Source: Monarcha castaneiventris obscurior
Lineage: Eukaryota; Chordata; Aves; Passeriformes; Monarchidae
Reading direction: 5' to 3'
Assembly (NCBI GenBank): GCA_026261815.1
Contig: JAMPIT010000481.1
Coordinates: 1,426,001 to 1,490,000, forward strand
DNA length: 64,000 nucleotides
The position numbers and the translations under genes are program-made. Of the stretch, positions 1-12,618 are shown one piece after another. Each line of letters begins with the position of its first letter. Position 1 is the first letter of the stretch. The notes under the pieces were generated by a model. It saw nothing but the letters and a program-made list of their open reading frames with translations. It was not told the DNA's origin and did not search any database.

Positions 1-3000
1 TGGGCAGAGATGAAAGGAGCCGGGTACCCCCCAGCAAAGGGCCAAAGGAGTCGGGACATGAAAAGCAGCGGAAAGTATCTGAAGAATGTAAACACCAAGG
101 TGGAAGAGGAATTATTTAGCATGTTACAGGCTTGGAACTAGGTGCCAGGGGATGGAACAACGAGGAAAACTCCCTCTTGCAAGCAGGGAAGCTTTGCTAG
201 TGGCTGGAGGTGGAAAGGGAAGACATGGTTTCAGCAGAGCAGCTCAAGAAGTCTTCTTGTCTGGAGGTTGCTGGGGCAGGGGGCAACTGGAGCCACTTCC
301 CCAGCCTGGGCTGGAAGCCAAGGGGGGTCATTCCATGAACAAATAGGATTTAGTGATCGTAAGAGGGGAATGCAAAATGCCCGGAGGAATTTTGATTGAA
401 ATTTTATAACTTCAAGAAAAATCTGTGGCAGATAAATCAGGAGGTGGTTTGATAAACAATTTGAGAGATTAGTATTGAAACAAATCCCAGTTAAGTCTCA
501 GCAGAGGAGCGGGTGAGGGAAGACCACTGCAGAGAAAGAACGTCAGGGGTATTACAGGCACTAAACAGAAGGCTTTCCAAATACATAAACAATCTGGGGA
601 GGGGGCAGATTGGGAAACCTGTAAAAATAAGCAGAACCACATTAAAAGGCTAAGCAGTGGAGCACAATCAAATATTGAACATGGGATTGTGAGGGAGCTT
701 TCATCTCTCAGCATTGGCCAGACTGTTCATACCCAGCCAGGAGCCAAGGCCAGGTCTCCGAGGAGGTGTGGGGCTTGAGGGGCACAGCCTGTGCCATGGT
801 GGGACCCTGGGGAGATGTGGCAGCCTGCAGCCAGGCTGAACAGCATCGTCCTCCAATGGTCACACATGAGATACCATGGGAAACATCCCTTTGATGAGTA
901 CCTGAAATGCTTTGGGCACTAAGAAGATGTCTTCCACACGAGGTTTCCTAATATCTGAAGTACTAAAAGGGATTTGTATCTAAAATATTCATAGCAAAGC
1001 CCTGAAGACCTGCAGGACGTGGTGATCCAAGAATGGATGAAGGACGTGGCAGAGTGTATGCAGGTGACTTACACGGAGTGAAAGCTGGACCAGCAAAGTC
1101 TCTCTGTTAGCAACAAGCCCAGGAACAGCCCTGCAGGGATCTCTCCCACTGGGATAAACCCCAAACCCATTTCCACTACAGAAATCTGTGCCTTGGTCAA
1201 TAACATCACTAAGAAAAACACATGGTGTGGAGTCAGGGACCTTTGACTTGGGAAATCGTTTGAAGCCCGACTCTTAGATGAGTATTTAATAGAACCCCAG
1301 TCTCACATCCCACTTTCTCCAGAGCTCCTGTGGAAGAACAGACACACTGCTCCTTGCCCAGACTTTGTGTCTCTTGCCTGCCTGCAATGAAGCCATAGAG
1401 ATTGCCAGGTGGACTCACTAGGAACTTCAGAGCCATCCACCACGTACATTTGACCCCTGGATCCATGCTCCAGCATCTCTGTATCACATCTCTGGCACCA
1501 GCGTGAGCAGTCCATCTAGTGAGGGTCTGTAAGAGCAGGACCCCCTCAGCCAGAGCAGAGGACAGAGCTGCACACTGATGCTGCAGGCACAGGCAGGTTC
1601 CCATGGCTGATGTCTAGCAGAGGAGCAGGATGTCCTGGTGGAGCTGGTGGCATCCTCGGGTATCACTGTTATATCTGCCAGGACCGACCCAGATGAAGCA
1701 GTGTTGGTCCATCCAGCTCATCTTCTGGTTGTCAGCTTTGAGACTGTGCCACGTGGGCTTGAGCAATCAGTGTCTGAAACACTGAGCCCACCCTCAGGAG
1801 GGGAGGGAAACGGCCTGTCCTTGGACAGTGGGACTCCTGCTGAGGGAACACAGAGGCACAAGCAGGAGAGGACTGCAGAGTGGGATGGAGCTGAAAGCAG
1901 GAGGTGCTGGTGCCTCCATCCTGGTCCTGTGGCTCCCCTGCAGCAGCACAGTGACAGACCCTGCAGATGCTCATGGAGGGCCTATTTTTAATCACCTTTC
2001 CACTGGGTTTTTGCAACGCCCCATTCACACTTGCTCTGTGAAAAAGGATGTCAGAGCAGATTAACAGCTGGTTCCTGCCTGCTCCGACAGCTCTGACAAT
2101 GCGTCCCTTCTTCTCAAGGTGACAGGAACATGCAGCTGCCTAATGGGTACAGAAGTGTCTATTCTTTCCCAGTGACATTTATTGTGAAATATCTGAGTGG
2201 GACTGAGAGACATGCAAGGCTTTCCCTCCCTTATCAGGCGACCCTGGTCAGTGTCCTGCTGTCAAGGACTAAAGTAATTTATGTCAGAGCTGCAAGTGTT
2301 TACTTATCTGCCCCAGCACCCAGCTCGGCCGAGAGCAGCCAGACTGGCTCCAGTGGGGCTCACCAGCCTTTTCCTGCCGGTGGGAAAAGCTGGGTGCCGG
2401 CCCTGTCCCAGCCAGCCGCGGCAGGAGGGGTGAAAATGGGCCAGCAAAAACCTTCCTGTGGCCCTGCTGCAGGGGGACAGCAGCAGCACAGCCGTGAGAG
2501 TCACAGACATGGCAGCAAGAAGTGACATCCCTGAGCAGAAGGGACTGAAACAAAGCCTGAGCAGCAGCACGAGGCATCTGCTCACAGTGGCACGGGCTGA
2601 GGTGTGAATTCAGAGAGGGTTTTCCAGGTGGAGCGGAACAGCATCCAGCCAGTGGAAGCTGCAGCAGGTCCCTGCGTGGGTTTCCTGGGCATCACACCTG
2701 GGAGCCCACAGGAAGCGCTGGGGAAGGGTGGCAGAGCTGCTTGACAGCTTCATGCCTTCCTGTGTTCTCATCTTATGGACCCCTGGGGTTTTACTGAGCA
2801 GAGGATTTGTGAGGGCAGAGGGGCTCCAGGGAGGCAGAGCTGCTCAGGCACAAGGACAGCCCTGTACTGGGGATTGTTGGCTCTGTAGCAGCTTGGCAAG
2901 AGCATCCCAAATCCCTGTGAGCCTCACGGGTGGCTTTGAAGGACTTATCCAGTGCTTCTGTCTTGTGTCATGGCAGAAACCAGAGATTTCAGTGCATCTG

Positions 3001-4572
3001 GTCCTTAGACTGTACAACTTTCCCTCAGATTTGGTTCCAAAACTCTCCAGTTTTTGTAAAGCAGTACAATTACCCCGGCAATCCTCCCCCACTCTGGCCA
3101 CCATCCGTCATCCCAAACAGGGGAACAACTTTCATCTCTCTGGAGCTGCACATCCTTCATGGCACAGGAGAGATGAGCATGGGCCTGATAGCTCTGCTGC
3201 CGGGGGTGCCTCCTTCCTGATGGATGTGCCCAGAGATAAATGTTAGGCTGTGGTAGTTTCCTCTCCAAAGCTCACAAGCTCTGGTTGTCAGGCGGGAAAC
3301 CTTTAACCAGTTGGGATGTTGTGAACAATAGATTAAAGGAGACAGACTATCTCTTGCTAAATGAGCTGTTATTTGAAATCAGCTTTTTCTTCTTTTTATT
3401 TTTTTTCCCCCAACCCAGGGCACTCCTCAGAAAAAAAAAAAAAATTCCACCGACATTTTGTTTCTCTTGACAAATATTTTTCTGAGCTGTCTCCTCTTCC
3501 CACCCATCAGGGCATGATCAAAGGGCTGGTCCTGCCCCAGGGAGGAGCTGCGAGTGCTCGGGGTGGCTGCAGGGCCCTGATCCTGTGCTGCCATCCCTGC
3601 CTGGTGGCACTGTCCCGAGTGCTGAGGGACCTGCTGTGGGTATTGCAGGAGTGCAAATTCCTCCAGAGATGCCCTTTGGGGAGCGAGTTTTGTGGCCTCC
3701 ACAGTACCTCAGGTCATGCTCACCCCAGGAGCGATGCCAGAGGAGTGGCAGAACCAGTGAGGCTCCACAGGTGCCTTTCACCTGTGAGAAGAAAATGTAC
3801 CTGCAGCAGGCAAAGCAGGAGCCTGGCCTCTGCTCAGCCTGTCCTCCAAACATCAGGAGATTCCTGAAGTGCAGGCTGATCCCATCAAGTGTAACCGCTC
3901 CTATTTCTCACTAGAAACCCAAAGCACAGCAGTCAATAACACAAAGCCCCAGCGCTCATCCCTCCACACTCTTGACAGAGGCTCGCAGGCAAAAGTACAA
4001 AAGCCTGGCTTGAAAAAAAAAATAAAAATCAGATATTTATTATGCCTTTGATGTGCCATAAGAACAGTTGTGGCTTCTGCTTAGTCTCCAACATCCGATT
4101 GACAATTGTTTATTAGTTTTAAAATAGCTGAAATTCATGTCAAACATTCCGCATGTTAGAAAAATGTTTATGAAGTGTTATCATAGTTTATTTAACCGTG
4201 AATGTTTAGGAAACCAGCATAAAATATAATGGACCACACAAGGCTCCGAGCAGCCCAACAATGAATGGTAGGCACGTTTTATGGACCATGGGGAAGAGGG
4301 ATGGCACTTTGTCCTCCTGGAGGATCCACCTGGTCCTTGGGTATGCTGTTGTGGCATCAGGAGTCCAAGAGAGCAGGGCCTGGTTTATTTTGAGGCTGTT
4401 TCTCCTAAAAGGTTTACAGGAGCAATTCTCACAGTTGCAGCTTTTGCACAACTGGGTTGAGCACAGGTTTTAAATGCCAGGAGGGAGGGATCTCTTCTGG
4501 TGGGCCATGAGGGTTTGCTGATGCAGCAAAATCTCTTCTTCTTTAAGGAATCAGAAGAGCTGCAGAAAAATT
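1..4572. other. Intergenic DNA, no gene seen
   Basis: I see no splice-compatible coding exon, RNA gene or recognised repeat here. Open frames are short, overlap on both strands and match no family I know. A more AT-rich stretch at about 4010-4210 could be conserved non-coding DNA, but nothing in one sequence can show that. By human synteny this should be DNA downstream of GATA5; no GATA zinc-finger exon is visible. Confidence 0.6.
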
Positions 4573-4822
4573 TCATAGAATCCTAGGATGGTTTGGGTTC
4601 AAAGGGACTTAAATATCATTTCATTCCCCCCCCCCGCCATGGGCAGGGACACCTTCCACTATCCCAGGTTGCTCCAAGCCCCATCCAACCCGGCCTGGGA
4701 CATTTCCAGGGACCCAGGGGCAGCCACAGCTTCTCTGGGCACCCTGTGCCAGGGCCTCCCCACCCTCACAGGGAATAAATTCTTCCTAAAACCCAATCTA
4801 AACCTGCCCTCTTTTAGTTTAG
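4573..4822 (-). mobile_element. CR1 LINE fragment, 3' end
   Basis: The + strand begins with the reverse complement of the CR1 3' end (CATAGAATCCTAGGATGG), then reads through the diagnostic CR1 blocks TTTGGGTTCAAAGGGACTT, CCATGGGCAGGGACACCTTC, CCCAGGTTGCTCCAAGCCCC and CACCCTCACAGGGAATAAAT, and ends near AATCTAAACCTGCCCTC. The element therefore lies on the minus strand and is 5'-truncated, as most avian CR1 copies are. A C-run near 4627-4635 interrupts the consensus. The right boundary is approximate. Confidence 0.9.
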
Positions 4823-7800
4823 CTCTCCAAAGACACACATTAAAGCACCAAATGATTGCAAGCCAGCTCAGGAGCATCCCAGTACCCTGATTCTGTTCAG
4901 AATCCTTGGATGTCGATGAAATATATATTAGAACCGTTCCTACAAGCAATGGCCAATAACAGCTGCTTGCCACTGTTGGTTGCATATGGGATCAAATTTT
5001 AGAAATTCCCCATTTTTGTGAGCTTTCCCTTGAAACCTGCACATTTAGCTGCAGGACACAGGAAGGAAATGCCAGGTTATTCTTCCCAGCAGCTGCCAGA
5101 GAATTGGAACAATAGGAATGGATATTTTAGTCATTGGGTTAAAAATGCTTTTTTCCCCTGATAGAAATGAACTTGTGGGATTCTTTCTTGTTCCAGAGCC
5201 CAGAGAACCCAGGAAGCAAAGATGCTCCAATGCTGTGAGCTTTTCTATGATATTTCTCTGAGCTCAGAATAAAACCAGAATAATCCATACCCAGATTAAT
5301 TGATTTTATCTCTAACATTTGAATTTTACATCAAAACCTCATTTCTTTCATGGATTTTATTTTTAACTACTGGCATACAAGTGGACCTGGCTTAAGCAGC
5401 TTTTCTTGCCTGTTGTTTTACAATCCAACATTACTTTGTGCCTGCATCTCTGATCTCTGGGGCCCAGCCGTGCTCCCATTTAATAAAAAATCCCCCTGGT
5501 TCCATGGCTGCAGAGAGGGAGGAGGGAAGGGTTGGCACACCAGGCTCAGCATGGCAGGGTCATTGCCCTTGCTCACTGCAGCACCACCAAAGCTACCAGC
5601 GTTTTGTTTCTGGGCTCTTGCTGTTCTCGTCACCTTCATCTGACCATTTTTCCCTTCCAAACATAAAATTTCCACTTTTGATATTTTAAAATCTTATTTC
5701 CCATAAAACTCCCAAGTATGAAAATTTCTTTTAAAGAAATACACCATTAATGTATATTTATGATGTGCAGCTGATGCTCACAGCATGGGCTATGACTTTT
5801 TTATGTTCCCTACTTGTCCTTGAGACATTTTATTTTGACACCATATCCTCACATTCTAAATTAAAGCATATTTTTATTATCTGTTATGTGCCAGCAGACA
5901 GCAGTGCCTTAAAGCTGTTGTACAGCTCCTCATGTCCATCTCAGGCCACCTTCCCCTCTTCCCCTCCACTTCCCCCATTGCTTCACCTCTCCAAAAAAGC
6001 AAGGATTGAGTTATCCATGCTGATGGCAATTTACAGTGCCCATTAACAGTCATATAAATTCCAGTGGATCAAGGAAGCTTGGAGTATATGATATTCAGGC
6101 ACAGCTAATAGCTCTGGGCTAATTGCCATCTCGTGTTTCTGCTCTCCAGCCCCATGTTTATATCTCCAGCACAAGCAGGCAGTAAAACAAGTTTCCAGGT
6201 TCCCCGAGTCACCCGAGGAGGGCTGGGAGCTGCTGGCTCCAGTAGCAGGCGGAGGGCTGGAGGTGGCAGTCACTTCCCATATTTAATGGGAGCTGCTCCT
6301 CCTGATGGAAATGAGGTCGCTCTGATGGAACTTGTGCAACAGTTGTATGGGAGAAGTCAGTGGCAGCTCAGTGTCATCGTGGTTCTTGTCATGGCTTGAG
6401 GGAACAGCGAGGGGTTGGTGGCTTCGGGGAAGTCTCTTAAACAATCTACGTATAAACGACAATTTTCTTTTTGGCGATGAGTAGCTTGAAAGGTTGATGA
6501 ATAGGGAGATTTATCGTGGAGTCCTTGCTGGCTTGGAAAGCGGGGTGAATAGGGATCCTTACTGTGAAATCTGGGCTGATAAATAAACAGCTGGGTGTTG
6601 ATTGTCAGAGGAGCCTGGAAATCGGGACCCTGCTCAGGCTGCGCTGGGCTGGGGCGCTGGTAGCAGCAGGGAAAGAAAGGTGTTCCCCTTCTTTCAGCAG
6701 CTGCCAGCAGAGGGGCTGTCTGTGCAGGGACTGGCACTGCCGTGTTCTGAGCCCTGCAGAGCCAAGAGGAGCAGGTCTGTGTGCCTCGGGGGGGAGTTTA
6801 AAGCCTTTCCCCATCTCATTTGCCGCCGTCCAGGCCTCGACACCTTTTTTTTTTCTTTTTTTTCTTTTTTTTTTTTTTAGGAAATGAAAATTAATCCTCT
6901 CCAACACGCAGGCTTTTAATGAATTATTTGTGAGCTCGTGCCTTTCATGTTGGTGGGGTCTGTCAGGGGTGTTTGCTCTCAATTGATTCATCCCACCCTG
7001 TGCCGGCGTGGGGGGGGATTTGATTATGGCACAATTAAGCCTGACAGGGTTATCAGATGACCCCTGGAACAATTGTAAAGCACTTTCCATCTTTTTGCAA
7101 GATAGAGAGATAAATCTTGTGAGGCTGCTTAGGTACAAGAGCTGGAAAATTCAGCTGGGGTGGGACTGCTGGGGAAGTGTGGAGGTGTGAGGGAAAGGGC
7201 AGGAGCCCTGTCTGCGTCTGCAGTGGGTCACGCTCAGGGGGCACCTTGGCAGCCCTTCCCTCCTGCACACCTTGTTTCCATGCCTTTCTGATCACATTCC
7301 AGCACGGAGAGTGGGCCAAAGCTATCAATATCGGGTGGCAGTTTCACCCTCCCACCCCAAACACACCCTCCTGCTCCTCTCCTTCCTGGAATTTGCTGCT
7401 ATCCCCAGCTATTTGCTGACTTGCTTGGTTCGGCAGCTTTCATCCTCCTCATGGCTCCCCAAAACATTTGCTTTGACTATTTGTAGAGTTGACCCAACCC
7501 TCCTTCAATATTTGGAGAAAAAAAATGGTTTTTCTGCTACATTTTTTCCCCAGAAATTATCAGCAGGGCTGAATTTCTCTTTATATGAAACGCTTGGATT
7601 GACTGAGAGCTGGAACTCAGCGAGGGGAATGTGTCAGACTGTGAAGGATTTGCAAAGTTTTACCACGAGTCCCTTCTGGGCCACTGCTGAGGGGCAGCAA
7701 GCCTGAAGATTTTTGTCCAAACTCTTGTCCACTGCTTTCCACTAAATCTGTTAAAACATGCATTGATTTTTGTCTTAAAAGCTCCGGAAATGAAAATAAA

Positions 7801-10800
7801 GGAGTGGCTACATGGGAGCATTGGGTTGCACTGAATCAAACCCAGCGAAGTGTCACACTGGAGTGACATCTAAGCATCTACTTTTCCTTTCTTTCTTCTT
7901 ATTTTATTATTTTGACCATTGGAATGACTGACACAGCATCACAATATTATTTTGAACATGCAGATTTGCACTTTCCAGCACATAATCCACACATGAAGTC
8001 CACATGAATGTTTTCACTCTCAGGCTGCTTTCAGCAGCCTCTTTCCTCTGCCATATCCTGCACCCCTATCCCAAACTGCAGCACATGAGGGGCTCCTGAG
8101 ACAACCAAAACCCCTGAAAGAGGAAATTGGCCATTTCCCTTTTTATTTCAGAGTTTGTTTTTTCAGGCTGGACTCTTGGTCTCCTTGGAGAGGTGCAGTG
8201 AGAGGGACTCAGGTGGGCAGCCAGGCAGGGAGGGAAGCTTTGCTGGTGTCAGGAGAGGAGCCGTGGTGGGGAGGAGGAAGAGAACTGGGACGTGCAGGAC
8301 ACATCTCTCCCCGGACCCTGGCAGGGAGAAGCAGCAAAACCCTGGACACCAAATGAATTCAGCTTTTCACTTCTGTGATTTTGCAGTAAACCCAAGATCA
8401 GTAAATTGATTTTCATAGTAATAAAAGCTGAACACTCATAACCCCCAAAGCGATAAACATTTTACTGCTGTTTAGAATTTATATTTTTATTTCCAGTCTT
8501 TTCCTTGGAAATGCCCTGAGGGGAAGGATTTTATGTGCAGCTCTATAAATGAACTGAGTGCAAATATTTTTATTTTCTGCTAAACATCAAAATTTTGATG
8601 CATTCTCATGAGGCCAAATGCACTTCTTAAAAGTACAGTGAGCCAGCAGAGTAACTTGGCTGGGCTTTCTTTCTGAAGGAAAAGCATTATCAATAAAAAA
8701 GCTGGGCACCGGGCACTGGGCAAAACAGAATGGCCACAATAATTACCAATTTCTGATTTTGACCCTCTTGTTTCTTGAAGTTGAGTTAGAATTAATCAGG
8801 TCACTTTCTGTGTTTATGAGTCCTCATAATTCCTACTCCGAGACAGAGGAGAAGGTACGGAAGTGCCTCAAGAAGAATCATTCATTTCCCTCCAGCTCTT
8901 GGATCAGTATTTCCTTGTCTAGATCTCGGGGTCGAGTCTTCTGCTGCTGTACAACAGCAAGGCTTGATGGCTTGGACTGGTGCTGGGCTGATTTACACCA
9001 TGAGAAGCTGGTCCATCCTCTTAATTGTGGCTGTTAATTTCTAGGAGGGTGTGCAGAAGGTGCATGCAATGCTCACTTGGAGCCTTGGGATGTCCCAGGG
9101 TTTTGAAGCTTAAAATAACAGTGCAGTGATGGATGAGGAGCCCGTTACAGGTGCATTTTAGAGATTTCTGAAATGTTTGAGCTATAATTCTTCTCTCTTC
9201 AGAGTCCCGGGTGGCCAGAATTCATGGCAAAAAAAAAGTGCACCTGGCTTTCTATGAAAAGGGATAAAAGAAGCAAGATATATAAGGGATATTAATGCTC
9301 TCTAAAACATCCTGGAAATACTCCTTCTGTAAAATAGACATAACAAATATCGATGGCATCTCCTAAGGTGAGCCAGGTGATTCAGCACTTGACAGCCCAT
9401 GAGTGATGTGGTCATTGCTCTCCCTGTGGCAGTAACCTCTTCCTGCCATGTAATGGCATCCAGGAGAAGATGCACAGTGTTTTCCACAGGTGTAACTGAA
9501 GGCTGCAGGATCCAGATGCCAGGTTTTGGTGAGCTCCCTTAACCATGGCCATGTCTCAGAAAACCTGACGTGGGCAGGAGCCTTGTTTGTGCATTTCCGT
9601 GGCCAGTCTCAAGTGCCTGCACTCTTACCTTGCCCCCTCAAACCTGCCCATTTACACCCCTTCTTATTTCCACTGAAGTTTAAGATCCATTTCTATCCTG
9701 CACCAGCACAAGAAGGAGAGAATGGGAGATGGAGAAACTTCTGCTTGGCACCAGCTCCTAAATTTCCTTCTCGTCAATGAATCCCCACCATGAGCCAAGC
9801 TTAATGAATCAAAATGTTAATTAACCCACACATAAATTCAGCATCCCTGGATGGATGATGCCTGGCCCCCTTTGCTACTCTGAATTCCTCCCCCTCATCA
9901 TCATCACATCTTCTGGCTCTCTCCTTCATTAGTTTTTATTTGATGATTTAATACCATCGTTAGTCAAAAAATTATCATCTCTAGCGTGCATGCACAGCAA
10001 GCTGCAAGTCAGGGCTGTAAAACATGAGGCAATTCATGCTGCAAAGACGTCACACAGCTAAAGAAATCTGTCCCTTATTTCCACTGAGGACTGAATGGAC
10101 ACAGATCCAAAATCCTGGGCAGTACCCTGGAATAGCACTTGGCTCTTGTAGGAAGAAAATCGTATAACCACCAGGTAAAATGAATTTAAATGTAGCTTCT
10201 TTGCAATAAAACTGGGTATCCTGGCCTGAAAGAAAAGAAAAAATAATAGGAGAGGCATTTTAATGTGTTTTCTTCTCATGAGTGGACAGTTCCAGCAAGA
10301 ATGATGGACTGCCCTGGTAGAAACCACTCCCAGCCGTGAGCCGTGGAGTTCTGGGTTGAAAATAAAGCCCTGGGTTGATGTGTCCCCTCCAGGTGCCTTC
10401 TCCTGCCCATCAGCATTCACTCAGCATTCTCCTATCAGTTTGAATTTTGGGGACCCAGCATCAATCACCATGGGGAGAAGTGTTTGACACCGCAGCCTCT
10501 GGGTGGGCTCAGACTGGTTGCTTTTCTTTGGTAATTAGGGAAGATTACACAAATGATTTAGCCTTTATTTACCATCCGTGCCTGGAGTTTACTGAGCTGT
10601 GGCACTGACCTGTCAACCCCACACATTGGGGACTCATCCTGAGCACCAGGAGCCAGAGGAGTCTTGGGCAAGCACAGAGTTAGGCTTCAGAAAGGGACTT
10701 TTGGAGAAGGAGGGGTGCTTACAACCCTGCCTAAAGCTCTTGAGCTGCCAGAGGTGCTGCTGCAGCCACTGCCTTTTCTGGGATTGCCCTGGGATGCTGA

Positions 10801-12387
10801 GCAGCAGGGAATATGTGAAGTGTCCCAGGCACTGACAGTTAACACACACACAGCCTGGATGGCTTGTGCACCAGACAAAGGAGAGAAAACACCTCCTTGA
10901 GAGAAAACATCGGATTTCTGCCTCTGCCATCCTTCATCTCCATTGACTCCTGATTGCAATCTCCCAGCCCCCTGGGTGGGTGGCTCCCAGCTGCCTTCCC
11001 TTGGTTGTGGGGCTTCCAGAGACACTTTTTGCAGGGTAGAGCAGCCTTCCCTGCAAACCACGTTGTCATCAATGTTTGCTATAGACAGTGTGGGTTTTAG
11101 GGGGGAAAACAGTGAGGTTTTATTGGGTCCTAGTGGTGGCTCCAACAGGACAAGGTCCCAGGGATGTGGCACACCCTGGGCCACTCTTCACCCTGCTCTC
11201 TCTAAATACCTTTCTGCACTGGACAGTGCAAAAAAAAAATTTACAAATGCCCTTCCTTTGGCATAGAGTGAGTGAAGTGTTTCTGGATCAAACCCAAATA
11301 TTCAAAGTTTTGCTTTCTGACATCTGAAGAAATCCAGAGGGTTTTCTTTTGGGAGAAAGAAGAGAATTGAAAAGTGGTCTGACAGGCTAGAGAAAGGTGA
11401 ATGGGGGGGTTAAAGAAGGAACCACCTTCAGAATTTAGTTAAGTATTTAAGGCTAAGAGCACTGAACAATATGCTGGAAAATTTTTGTCCATCAGGCAAG
11501 GGTTTGGATCAATTTGTTCTGCCTTTGCACCACCATTGATTTCCGCTCCCAGACCATTAGTGCTGCCAGGGATCTGCCTGTGGGTGGGGGCTGGAGGCAC
11601 TGCTGGACAACTTCTGGCCTCAGCTCCAATCCTCACACAGGAGAAGCACCCCAGAGGCTGTGCAGCCCCTCAGAGACCCTTGACTTGTCTCCTACATGCC
11701 ACTGGTCACTGTGGGACCAGTGATGGCTGTTGGGACCCCGGGCAGATCCCCCCATTCGGAGCTGCTGGGGAACTGCTGAGCTGAAGTCAAGGATGGATTG
11801 GGTGAATAGGCACAAAATCTTCCATTAATGGCCAAATGCTGCTGCCAGCCCAGACAGCTGGAGGGCTGCACATGTGCCAGCGTGGGCGGACTCTCTTCCT
11901 AAAATAGCTTTTTGGGACTGATGCTCCCAGGGCTCAGCATTTCCCGAGGTGTCGGGGCAATGCTTTGTTCTGACGCACTGCCTTCCCCAATAACCATGGC
12001 AGGGACCAAGCAGGCTGCAGGGAAATTAATTGGAAAACTCTCCCAGTCCCCCCCAGACTCCCAGCCCCTTGTAAACACGTACCCACAGTAATGTCACCAG
12101 CTGCCCACAGCGACAGCAGCGCAGAGCTCTCATAGAAAAGCAGAGATTTCAGGGATTTCCTTCACTCCTGCCCCAGGCAGGGCCAAGGCTCTCCGAATTG
12201 TGTTAGTGGGAGTCATTTTCATTTGATCACGGTGTTGTGAAGGATTTTAATTCAGGCTGCTTCAGTCCTGTCTTTCTGATTTTCTTTGTTTCTTTAATAC
12301 AAACAAAAAGCCTGAAATGGAATATTTGTACCTCACAGTCCTTGGATGTCAGGAATCGCTCCTAGAATTTTTGTAATGCTGAAATAT
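4823..12387. other. Intergenic DNA, no gene seen
   Basis: No coding exon could be supported on either strand. The stretch alternates between moderately GC-rich and AT-rich DNA (for example about 5650-5900 and 8400-8760). It holds a long T-rich tract at 6844-6879, listed separately. Confidence 0.55.
6844..6879. repeat. T-rich homopyrimidine tract
   Basis: About 36 bases of T broken by only two C residues, followed by AG. It looks like a strong acceptor tract, but no exon consistent with coding follows it. Read on the minus strand it is an A-rich tract that could be the poly(A) remnant of a retrotransposed sequence, though no body of such an element is recognisable beside it. Confidence 0.8.
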
Positions 12388-12618
12388 CACAGAATCATAG
12401 AATGACAGAATGGTTTGGGTCAGAAGAGACCTTAAAGACCATCACATTCCAATCCCCTGCCATGGGCAGGGACACCTTCCACCATCCCAGGTTGCTCCAA
12501 GCACCATCCAGCCTGGCCTTGAACACTTCCAGGGCAGTCACAGTTTCTGTGGGCAACCTGTGACTCACCACCCTCACAGGGGAGAATTTCTTGTTAATCC
12601 CTAATCTAAACCTACCCA
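12388..12618 (-). mobile_element. CR1 LINE fragment, 3' end
   Basis: It starts with two near copies of the CR1 3'-terminal repeat in reverse complement (TCACAGAATCATAGAAT, then GACAGAATGG). It continues with TTTGGGTCAGAAGAGACC, CCATGGGCAGGGACACCTTC, CCCAGGTTGCTCCAAGCACC and CTCACAGGGGAGAATTTCTT, and ends near AATCTAAACCTACCC. It is the same part of CR1 and the same orientation as the copy near 4.6 kb, but differs by substitutions and short deletions, so it is an independent insertion. The right boundary is approximate. Confidence 0.9.

Noticed and set aside
842..1694. A stretch whose third-frame translation looks protein-like between about ten stops, suggesting a decayed pseudogene
   Set aside because: The stop frequency is close to that of random sequence and no parent protein could be recognised.
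6844..6881. Strong polypyrimidine tract plus AG as a splice acceptor
   Set aside because: No downstream open frame with a donor or family match follows, so it is treated as a simple T-rich repeat.
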